From Candidatus Adiutrix sp. (GTDB lineage Bacteria; Desulfobacterota; Desulfarculia; Adiutricales; Adiutricaceae): a DNA stretch of 5,447 nt. Positions within the stretch are counted from its first letter, which is position 1. The number at the start of each line of letters is the position of its first letter. The DNA is taken from assembly GCA_031283395.1 (NCBI GenBank), contig JAITBV010000091.1:1-5447 (forward strand), in the 5' to 3' direction. Positions 1-5,447 of the stretch are shown one piece after another. The notes under the pieces were generated by a model. The model had not been told where the DNA came from, ran no database searches, and saw only the letters and a program-made list of their open reading frames with translations. The position numbers and the translations under genes are program-made.

Positions 1-543
1 CCTTTCGCCAAGGGCCAGAAAGGCTCTTCGGCCATGCCTCACAAAAAGAACCCCATCGGCGCTGAAAATATAAGCGGTCTGGCCCGGGTTATCCGGGGTC
101 AGGCTCTGGCCGCCCTTGAGGACGTGGCTCTGTGGCACGAGCGCGATATCAGCCATTCCTCGGTTGAAAGAATAATCGCCCCGGACGCCACCAGTCTGGT
201 TGATTATATGCTGGTCCGCCTGAAAAATCTGGTGGCCGGCCTGGTGGTCCATCCCGAGCGCATGGCCCGGAATCTAGCCCTGACCGGCGGGCTCTACAAT
301 TCGCAGGAAATTCTTCTGCTCCTCTGCGGCCGGGGACTCCCCCGGGGCACGGCCTATGAACTGGTCCAGGGCCACGCCTTGAGGTCTCACCGCGAGGGGC
401 TGGATTTCAAAACCCTTTTGTTGGCCGACCCTGATATTACCGACCGGGTCTCATTAACAGAAATCGAAGCCGTCTTCCGGCCGGACCGCTTTTTGGGTTC
501 CGTGGACGCCGTTTTTGAGCGCGTCTTTGGCAATTCATCCTGA
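1..543 (+). CDS. purB: Adenylosuccinate lyase, C-terminal part (5' end outside window)
   Basis: This is the last 180 residues of adenylosuccinate lyase. The cytosolic enzyme removes fumarate from SAICAR and from adenylosuccinate in purine and AMP synthesis. The frame is open from base 1, so the Met at base 34 is internal and not a start. That Met lies inside the fumarase/aspartase superfamily signature (GSSAMPHKKNP, about bases 22-54), whose flexible loop carries the catalytic serine. The segment WHERDISHSSVERI (about bases 132-173) is typical of PurB and separates it from argininosuccinate lyase and fumarase. The rest is helical and matches the ADSL C-terminal domain. Bacterial PurB of this type is about 430 residues long, so roughly 250 residues lie left of the window. 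It ends in TGA, 3 bases from the stop of the opposing HD-GYP gene. No functional tie to the signalling genes is apparent; the pairing looks like mere adjacency. Confidence 0.96.
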   Translation, partial: PFAKGQKGSSAMPHKKNPIGAENISGLARVIRGQALAALEDVALWHERDISHSSVERIIAPDATSLVDYMLVRLKNLVAGLVVHPERMARNLALTGGLYNSQEILLLLCGRGLPRGTAYELVQGHALRSHREGLDFKTLLLADPDITDRVSLTEIEAVFRPDRFLGSVDAVFERVFGNSS

Positions 544-546
544 TTG

Positions 547-1668
547 CTATAAGATAACGGCCTGTTTGGCGGTTACGGTCATTTCCTCCGGCTCTTCCTG
601 CTGTTTCTGGTCCGCCGCGAAGCCGGCGTCCTTCTCCATGGCCTTGTAGTAGTCCCTGATATCGTCTATATTCTTCAGGAATATCATCGCTATTTGGGGG
701 TCGAATTTCCGGCCGCACTCATGCTGAAGGATCTTCAGCACCTCTTCTTCCGGCAACCCTTTGCGATAGATGCGGTCGGCCATCAGGGCGTCATAAACAT
801 CGGCCACGGCCACCACCCGGGCGGTGACGGGGATGGCCTCTCCTTGCAGTCCGTCCGGGTAGCCCGTCCCATCCCAGTTCTCGTGGTGTCTTAAGGCGAT
901 CACTTCGGCCAGGCTGATGATCTGGTTCTTGGAGTTGGCCAGGATGTTGGCGCCGATTAGGGTATGGTTGCGGATGATTTGAAATTCTTCTTCGGTCAGG
1001 CGATCCCTCTTTAGAAGCACGTTGTCTTGGACGCCGATTTTGCCGACATCGTGGAGAGGGGCCGCTGCCTGGATGGCGTCCACATCGCCCTGGTTCCAGC
1101 CCAGATAGCTGCCCAGCTTGGCGCTGATCAGGCCGATGCGGCGCACGTGGTTGCCGGTTTCCTGGTCGCGGGACTCCAGGGCTGAAAACAGGCGGGTGAT
1201 TATTTCTTCCTGGCTGTGCCGGATGGTTTCGGTCTGGTGTCGGACCACATCCTCAAGGCTGCGGCTGTGGTGGCGAAGTTGCCGTTCAGCCGTTATGATG
1301 CGGTTGGCCACATTGATGCGGTGCTGGAGTTCGGCTTCCACGAAAGGCTTGACTATGTAGTCATCCACCCCGCCCTGGGCAAAACCCAGGAGCCGGTCGC
1401 TTAGTTCGCTGTGACTGGTCAGAAGTATTATGTATATGTAACGGGAGTTGCTGGACAGGTTGCGCACCAGGTTGGAAAGTTCCAGGCCGTTCAGCCGGGG
1501 CATGCTCCAGTCGGTGATGAGCATGTCGATTTCATTCCGGGCGCTGATGATATGGTTGAGCGCTTCCTGGCCATCGACCGTTTCCACCACTTCGTGGCCC
1601 CAGTTCCTCAGGTGGCCGGTCAATATCAGGCGAGCCAGGGCTTGGTCTTCGGCGACAAGGATGCGCAT
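547..1668 (-). CDS. Response regulator with HD-GYP output domain (probable c-di-GMP phosphodiesterase, RpfG-like)
   Basis: This is a complete cytoplasmic two-component response regulator of 373 residues. Residues 1-120 form a receiver domain with acidic pocket E7/D8, phospho-acceptor D53 (ITDWSMP), T84 and K107. Residues about 120-158 form a charged, probably coiled-coil linker. Residues about 155-345 form an HD-GYP domain with E170, H174, the HD pair H206-D207 (HDVGKIG), H235, H261-H262 followed by E263 and DGTGYP (266-271), and D293. The metal ligands and the GYP motif are all present, so hydrolysis of c-di-GMP is the likely activity. The family gives pGpG or GMP. E170 sits where the extra glutamate of tri-iron HD-GYP enzymes is found. 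The acidic tail (348-373) looks disordered. The start at 1668 puts the receiver at residue 1, and an in-frame TGA at 1675-1677 rules out a longer product. No strong Shine-Dalgarno sequence precedes it. It follows the hybrid kinase by 86 bases on the same strand, so that kinase is the probable partner. Confidence 0.95.
   Translation of the reverse strand: MRILVAEDQALARLILTGHLRNWGHEVVETVDGQEALNHIISARNEIDMLITDWSMPRLNGLELSNLVRNLSSNSRYIYIILLTSHSELSDRLLGFAQGGVDDYIVKPFVEAELQHRINVANRIITAERQLRHHSRSLEDVVRHQTETIRHSQEEIITRLFSALESRDQETGNHVRRIGLISAKLGSYLGWNQGDVDAIQAAAPLHDVGKIGVQDNVLLKRDRLTEEEFQIIRNHTLIGANILANSKNQIISLAEVIALRHHENWDGTGYPDGLQGEAIPVTARVVAVADVYDALMADRIYRKGLPEEEVLKILQHECGRKFDPQIAMIFLKNIDDIRDYYKAMEKDAGFAADQKQQEEPEEMTVTAKQAVIL
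555..575. repeat. Imperfect inverted repeat at the convergent gene ends; weak terminator candidate
   Basis: Arms of 8 bases (555-562 TAACGGCC and 568-575 GGCGGTTA) flank a 5-base loop and pair at 7 of 8 positions, with one G:G mismatch. The element starts 12 bases after the purB stop and lies within the last codons of the HD-GYP gene. It is the only hairpin-like element I see near the head-on gene ends, so it could slow or stop transcription arriving from purB. Neither side has the T-run of a classical intrinsic terminator, and the mismatch weakens the stem. It may be chance within coding sequence. Confidence 0.25.
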
Positions 1669-1754
1669 AACGGTTCAATTCCAGACTGGACGGAGGTCGA
1701 TCATTTTCGGGATCCCGGGTTGTGGAGCAGCCTCCTGGACCAGGGGTTTGGGGT
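1669..1754 (-). other. 86-base gap between hybrid kinase and HD-GYP regulator, with short palindromes
   Basis: This short spacer contains several small inverted repeats: TCCAG-A-CTGGA (1680-1690), CGGGATCCCG (1708-1717), GGAG-CAGC-CTCC (1724-1735) and CCTGG-A-CCAGG (1734-1744). On the minus strand it also holds a nine-codon open frame beginning with ATG at 1704 and ending with TGA at 1675-1677, in the same frame as the regulator. I see no T-run after any palindrome, no clear -35/-10 pair and no sigma-54 type element. The gap therefore gives no direct reason to split the two genes into separate transcripts, although a weak promoter cannot be excluded. The palindromes could be protein sites, small RNA stems or chance in GC-rich DNA. 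Confidence 0.4.
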
Positions 1755-4553
1755 TTAAGCGGCCGCCTCCTCGTCCTGGCCTTTTAGACGTTCGTTCATG
1801 GCCGCGGCCAGGGTCGCCACGGCCCGGTCCAGAGCGGCGCTCAATTCGTTCAGTTCCGTCTTCATTTCCGGGCTGGGGTTTTTTCTGGCCGTCTGGTGAA
1901 GAAGGAGGGCCAACTCAAAGGGGCCGGCCTGGGTGTAGTAGCCGCTGATGCCTTTAAGGGCGTGGGCCAGGGCGGCGATCTGCCTGAAGTCGTCTGTTTT
2001 GAGGGCCGCGTTGAGGTTGGTCAGCAGGTTGGGGGCATCCCGGAGAAATAACTCCATACTTTTTTTCAACAGGTCCTGGTTGTTTCCAAAGGAAAGTTTC
2101 ATCACGTTTTCGTCCAGGACCTGTGTTCCTGGCGCCGTCGAGGGATATTCAGTTGCCATGGAGTCTGTTTCATAGTCCGGGGCCGGCCGGGCCGCGATCC
2201 CGCTCTTGATCCTCAAGGTCAGGCGGTCCAATAGGCTCGCCAGTTCATTTAAAAGGATCGGTTTGGTCAGGTAGTCATCCAGTCCGGCGGCCAGGTATTT
2301 CTCGCGGTCGCCCTTCATGGCGTGGGCGGTCAAGGCCACGACCGGAAGGGGTGGCCAATTGTTTTCCGCCTCCATCCGCCTGAGTTCGGCGGTGGTTTCC
2401 AGGCCGTCCAGGCCCGGCATCTGAATATCCATTAGCACCAGATCGAAATCGAAACAGTTCTTCCCGCCGCGTTCTCTCAGAAAAGCCAGGGCTTGGGCTC
2501 CATCTCCGGCCACCACCACCTGGTGTCCCAGTTCCTCCAAAAGGCGCATGGCCACGACTTGGTTCATTTCCACATCTTCGACCACGAGAACGCGGAAACT
2601 GACGGCCGGCGGATAAGGTTCGTCATTGTCGCCCCTTTCGGCCTGTTCCGAGGGGGTCAGATCAAGAGCCGCGGTGATGGCCACGACCAGTTCGGCCGGC
2701 CGGACCGGTTTGGTCAGGACGGCGGAGAAAGACAGGAGGTTTCGGCCTGCCGAAACGTTCTGTATATCGGCCGAAGTCAGCAAGATGGCCGGAATCGAGC
2801 GGTGGATGGGCTCGGCCCTCATTTCTTTCAGCAAGTCCGGGCCGCTCTTGTGGGGCATGATGTTATCGGTAATGACCAGGTCGAAGGGCTGCCCGCTGGA
2901 GGAGGTCAGTTTCAGGTAACGCAGGGCCTCGTCCGCCCCGGCCGCGGCCACGACGTTGAGACCCAGGATTTTCAATTCTTCCATGAGGAAATGACGGTTG
3001 CTGTCGTTGTCGTCCACCAGGAGGATCGAACGTCCGGCCAGTCGGACCGGGTTCAGCCGGGACAGCGCCGGGAGCGTTTCCCCGGTGGAGACTGGCAGAG
3101 CCAGGTCGAACCAGAAAGTGGAACCCTGACCGACCTGGCTGGTCAGTTCCAGCCGGGAATCCATCATGGTCAGAAGGCGGTGGCAGATGGCCAGCCCCAG
3201 GCCGGTGCCGCCATGGGTCCGGGTGGTGGAGGCATCGGCCTGCTCAAAGGGCTGGAAGATGATATGCCGTTTTTCCGGAGGGATGCCGATGCCGGTGTCC
3301 GCCACGGAAAAGCGCAGTTTGATCATTTCAGGCGGGAGGGTGAGTGGTTCGGCCCCGGTCTCCGCGGCGTTGGTCAGGGGGCGCTCCTCCAAGACCGATC
3401 TTTCCAATATTTCCACGGTGATGTTAACTTCGCCGTTTTCAGTGAACTTAAGGGCGTTACTGACCAGGTTCAGCACTATCTGGCGTATTCGGACCGGATC
3501 GCCGTAGAGGCATTCCGGAGTTTCCGGAGGAATGTTTACGATGGCTTCGACGGGCTTGTTTTTGGTGAGTGAGGCCAGGCTGGTCGTGGCGTCGAAAATC
3601 AGGTCGCGCAGGTCGAAGGGCAGGTTTTCCAGGCTCATCTTGCCGGCTTCTATTTTGGAGATGTCCAGGATATCGTTCAGCACCGTCAACAGGGAATAGC
3701 CCGCGTTCTTGATGGTCCCGACCATGGAGAGCTGGTCCCGGGTCAATTGGTTGCGTAAAAGAAGGTCGGCCATGCCCAGGATACCGTTCAGCGGGGTGCG
3801 GACTTCGTGGCTGATATTGGCCAGGAAGGCGCTTTTGGCCTGATTGGCCTTTTCGGCCGCCCGCTTGGCTTCCAGGATGGCTTGGCCCAAGCGGTGCTTT
3901 TCAGTGAAATCGATGAGCATGCCCCCGGAGCCTTCTATTTCGCCCTCTGGGCTGAACACCGGAAAGATGTTGAGGTTATAGACGCGGGTATCGTTTTTAT
4001 CCGAGCTTTCCAAAAGGTTGTCAACATCCATCGGTTTGCCTTCCCGGACGACCTTCTGTTCCATCTCGACCATGCGCCAGCCAATGGCCCGGGGCAGAAA
4101 GGAGTAGGCGGTGGAACCGAGGATATCCACGGACGAAACCCCCAGGATGGCGCAGAAGCGGGGATTGACCATGGTGAACTCGTGCCGCTCGTTCTTGAGA
4201 TAGGCTCCGGCTTCAAGGTTGTTGAGAAAGGATTGGACTTGTCTTTGTTGGGAATGGAGGTCGGCCGTGCGTCTGGCAATGACTTGTTTGAATTTGTCGG
4301 ACCTGAACTTGAACTTGCTCAAGTCGTCGGCCCGCCTGCTCCAGATGCGGTAAAAACTGAACACGGCCAAGCCGAACACCAGGAGCCCGACCAGCCCCAG
4401 GCCGGCCATGATTTTATGGTGGAGGATGGAATCCAGATAGGAGTGCAGCAAAATGTTGACAGTGGTAATGACCATCCATAGGCAGGTGAAGCCTATGGCG
4501 GCCATTTCCAGGTTCGTCAACTTGGGTTTTTTGTCGGCCAGCCGCTTCTTCAT
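1755..4553 (-). CDS. Hybrid sensor histidine kinase: 2 TM - PAS - HisKA - HATPase - REC - REC - HPt
   Basis: This is a complete 932-residue membrane-bound hybrid kinase. It has a basic N-terminus, two hydrophobic segments (about 17-37 and 48-69) joined by a loop of about 10 residues, then a positively charged coiled-coil-like linker (about 72-105). A PAS domain (about 105-217) follows. HisKA carries the phosphorylated H249 in SHEVRTPLNG. The HATPase domain shows N366 (N box), DTGIGI (419-424), FQPFEQAD (433-440) and GGTGLGL (448-454). Receiver 1 (about 507-630) has D514/D515, D563, T593 and K615. Receiver 2 (about 654-780) has E659/D660, D709, T742 and K764. The HPt domain (about 812-918) has H864 in AHALKG. 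With no sizeable outer domain, signals probably arrive through the membrane segments or the PAS domain; the ligand is unknown. A run of about 25 residues (384-408) lengthens the ATP-binding domain before its D box. The ATG at 4553 has a fair ribosome site. The likely target is the HD-GYP regulator just downstream. Confidence 0.96.
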   Translation of the reverse strand: MKKRLADKKPKLTNLEMAAIGFTCLWMVITTVNILLHSYLDSILHHKIMAGLGLVGLLVFGLAVFSFYRIWSRRADDLSKFKFRSDKFKQVIARRTADLHSQQRQVQSFLNNLEAGAYLKNERHEFTMVNPRFCAILGVSSVDILGSTAYSFLPRAIGWRMVEMEQKVVREGKPMDVDNLLESSDKNDTRVYNLNIFPVFSPEGEIEGSGGMLIDFTEKHRLGQAILEAKRAAEKANQAKSAFLANISHEVRTPLNGILGMADLLLRNQLTRDQLSMVGTIKNAGYSLLTVLNDILDISKIEAGKMSLENLPFDLRDLIFDATTSLASLTKNKPVEAIVNIPPETPECLYGDPVRIRQIVLNLVSNALKFTENGEVNITVEILERSVLEERPLTNAAETGAEPLTLPPEMIKLRFSVADTGIGIPPEKRHIIFQPFEQADASTTRTHGGTGLGLAICHRLLTMMDSRLELTSQVGQGSTFWFDLALPVSTGETLPALSRLNPVRLAGRSILLVDDNDSNRHFLMEELKILGLNVVAAAGADEALRYLKLTSSSGQPFDLVITDNIMPHKSGPDLLKEMRAEPIHRSIPAILLTSADIQNVSAGRNLLSFSAVLTKPVRPAELVVAITAALDLTPSEQAERGDNDEPYPPAVSFRVLVVEDVEMNQVVAMRLLEELGHQVVVAGDGAQALAFLRERGGKNCFDFDLVLMDIQMPGLDGLETTAELRRMEAENNWPPLPVVALTAHAMKGDREKYLAAGLDDYLTKPILLNELASLLDRLTLRIKSGIAARPAPDYETDSMATEYPSTAPGTQVLDENVMKLSFGNNQDLLKKSMELFLRDAPNLLTNLNAALKTDDFRQIAALAHALKGISGYYTQAGPFELALLLHQTARKNPSPEMKTELNELSAALDRAVATLAAAMNERLKGQDEEAAA

Positions 4554-4560
4554 CGGCTTT

Positions 4561-4566
4561 CTTTCC
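4561..4566 (-). promoter_or_regulatory. Ribosome binding site of the hybrid kinase gene
   Basis: On the minus strand GGAAAG ends 7 bases before the ATG at 4553-4551, a normal spacing, and supports that start. Its first G is also the last base of the preceding stem-loop, so the site sits directly against a folded element. Confidence 0.55.
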
Positions 4567-4583
4567 GCCGAATGGTTTCGGCG
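4566..4583 (-). repeat. Perfect 7-bp stem-loop in the glgP-kinase intercistronic gap
   Basis: Read on the minus strand, CGCCGAA and TTCGGCG are exact reverse complements separated by a four-base loop (ACCA). They fill most of the 33 bases between the glgP stop (4587-4589) and the kinase ATG (4553). No T-run follows on either strand, so it is not a classical intrinsic terminator. Its place right after a stop codon and touching the next ribosome site suggests an intercistronic element. It could protect the upstream message from 3' decay or tune translation of the kinase. The structure is seen directly; the role is inferred. Confidence 0.55.
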
Positions 4584-4586
4584 CTT

Positions 4587-5447
4587 TCAGGCCCAGCAAA
4601 TCAGCCCCAGCGCAAAGGGGTTGGCCAAGCGTTTCTGGCTTGGCAACACTCGAATGGTGTAGCCGAATTTACCGGTGTTCCGGCAGGTCACAATGTTTTT
4701 GAAGAGCCAGGCCCCGCCTTGGAGATTCTGGTTCGGCTCCAGGGCCAGGGTGGCCCGGTCGGTGAATTCGCCCATGTGGTTCAGGGGGCCGTAATAGGCC
4801 TCCACAGTCACATCATCCGGCGCCAGGGCGCCCAGATGCACCCGGGCTTCGAATTCCATTTCTTCGCCCACCGTCTTTTGGCCGCCGTCCGCGGTGGAGG
4901 CTATTGACTGGATGGCCACGTCGTTCCAGGAGGTCATGAGCTTGTTGCGCCATTCAGCCAGCGCCTGGGCCGCGGCGAAGTTGTTGTCCGTAAGGCTTCG
5001 GAAGCGCTGGGAGGAGGGGATGTAATATTTGTGGTAATAGTCATGCACCATGCGGTGGGAACTGAAAAGGGGCATGAGATCGCGGATGCTGGAGCGCATC
5101 ATATCGCACCAGACCTGGGGAATGCCGTCGGCGGTCCGCTGGTAGAAGAGCGGGGCCACCTGTTTTTCCAACAGGTTGTAAAGGGCCAGAGCTTCGGTCT
5201 CGTCCTGCAGTTCGTGGTTGGGGTCTTCTTCACCCTGGCCTATGGCCCAACCGTATTCCGGGGCGTAACCCTCGTCCCACCAGCCGTCCAGGACCGACAG
5301 GTTCAGGACGCCGTTGGCCAGGGCCTTCATGCCGCTGGTGCCGCAGGCTTCCAAGGGGCGGCGGGGGTTATTGAGCCAGACATCGCAGCCGGAGACCAGG
5401 AGGCTGGCGATGGCCATGTTGTAGTTTTCCAAAAAGACGATGCGGTT
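4587..5447 (-). CDS. glgP: Alpha-glucan (glycogen) phosphorylase, C-terminal part (5' end outside window)
   Basis: This is the last 286 residues of a GT35 alpha-glucan phosphorylase, which releases glucose-1-phosphate from glycogen or maltodextrin using phosphate and pyridoxal phosphate. The frame is open to the right edge. The TTG at 5432-5430 is an internal Leu (the protein reads [12 protein letters not shown]), not a start. The stretch [19 protein letters not shown] contains the expected PLP-binding lysine (codon 5325-5327), aligned with GTGNMK of classical phosphorylases. It is followed by [14 protein letters not shown] and GWAIG, typical of the bacterial short type (TIGR02094-like) and not of the muscle or E. 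coli MalP type. The last 115 residues or so form a beta-rich tail (about 4590-4925) ending in [12 protein letters not shown], as in that family. Members are about 700-860 residues long, so more than half is missing here. The stop lies 33 bases before the kinase ATG on the same strand, which suggests co-transcription. The protein should be cytosolic and belong to storage-glucan use. Confidence 0.95.
   Translation of the reverse strand, partial: NRIVFLENYNMAIASLLVSGCDVWLNNPRRPLEACGTSGMKALANGVLNLSVLDGWWDEGYAPEYGWAIGQGEEDPNHELQDETEALALYNLLEKQVAPLFYQRTADGIPQVWCDMMRSSIRDLMPLFSSHRMVHDYYHKYYIPSSQRFRSLTDNNFAAAQALAEWRNKLMTSWNDVAIQSIASTADGGQKTVGEEMEFEARVHLGALAPDDVTVEAYYGPLNHMGEFTDRATLALEPNQNLQGGAWLFKNIVTCRNTGKFGYTIRVLPSQKRLANPFALGLICWA

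Noticed and set aside
34..36. ATG as a start of a 169-residue protein
   Set aside because: It is the conserved Met of the fumarate-lyase signature; the residues before it (GQKGSSA) belong to the same domain.
613..628. CGCCG / CGGCG inverted repeat as a purB terminator
   Set aside because: It has only 5 bp with a 6-base loop, lies about 70 bases past the stop inside the HD-GYP gene, and has no T-run after it.
1708..1766. GGATCC, CCCGGG and GCGGCCGC sites within 60 bases, resembling a cloning linker
   Set aside because: The GCGGCCGC sequence encodes the natural Ala-rich end of the kinase, and the other two overlap in a GC-rich gap between natural genes; no vector sequence is present.
1411..1948. 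Overlapping + strand open frames of 115 and 166 codons crossing the kinase-regulator gap
   Set aside because: Most of their length is antisense to the receiver domain of the regulator and the HPt end of the kinase, and they show no motif or ribosome site that I can support.
2493..3572. A 359-codon open frame on the + strand opposite the kinase
   Set aside because: It lies wholly antisense to a kinase whose domains are all recognisable. Its protein is rich in Gly, His, Gln and Asp with no known motif, as expected from the reverse of a GC-rich gene.
3807..4481. A 224-codon open frame on the + strand opposite the kinase N-terminal half
   Set aside because: It is antisense to the PAS and HisKA coding region, with low-complexity composition and no recognisable domain.
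5430..5432. TTG as a possible start of a 281-residue protein
   Set aside because: The frame stays open to the window edge and the upstream residues NRIVF continue the phosphorylase family sequence, so this codon is an internal leucine.

Overview
The window holds four genes. It has the 3' end of a purine-biosynthesis gene on the + strand. Facing it is a minus-strand run of three genes, read right to left: the 3' end of an alpha-glucan (glycogen) phosphorylase gene, a complete 932-residue hybrid sensor histidine kinase, and a complete 373-residue response regulator with an HD-GYP cyclic-di-GMP phosphodiesterase output domain. Coding density is very high. The three intergenic gaps are 3, 86 and 33 bases, and there is no tRNA, rRNA, CRISPR array, insertion sequence or phage-like gene. 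The sequence looks like an ordinary chromosomal segment of a GC-rich Gram-negative bacterium. The large hybrid kinase with a terminal HPt domain, the HD-GYP regulator and the short-type GlgP would suit a deltaproteobacterium (Desulfobacterota) or relative. That placement is only an impression, because no marker in the window fixes the taxon.

Layout: purB (adenylosuccinate lyase, C-terminal 180 residues) runs in from the left edge and stops at 543. The HD-GYP regulator (547-1668, minus) ends head-on 3 bases later, with an imperfect inverted repeat just inside its 3' end. An 86-base gap (1669-1754) with several short palindromes separates it from the hybrid kinase (1755-4553, minus). A 33-base gap with a perfect 7-bp stem-loop lies between the kinase start and the glgP stop. 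glgP (4587-5447, minus) runs off the right edge, with about the last third of the protein visible.

How the genes may work together: the kinase has two membrane segments, a PAS domain, HisKA and HATPase domains, two receiver domains and an HPt domain, all with intact phosphorylation residues. It can in principle carry phosphate from His249 through Asp563 and/or Asp709 to His864 and then to Asp53 of the neighbouring regulator, which would adjust an apparently intact c-di-GMP phosphodiesterase. This resembles the RpfC/RpfG logic of Xanthomonas, but the sensor part differs. The tight glgP-kinase spacing suggests co-transcription, and so a possible link between storage-glucan breakdown and c-di-GMP signalling. 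That link is inference from position only. I found no wholly new type of system here; the points most worth a second look are this gene linkage, the intercistronic stem-loop, the tandem receivers, and the head-on gene ends without an obvious terminator.
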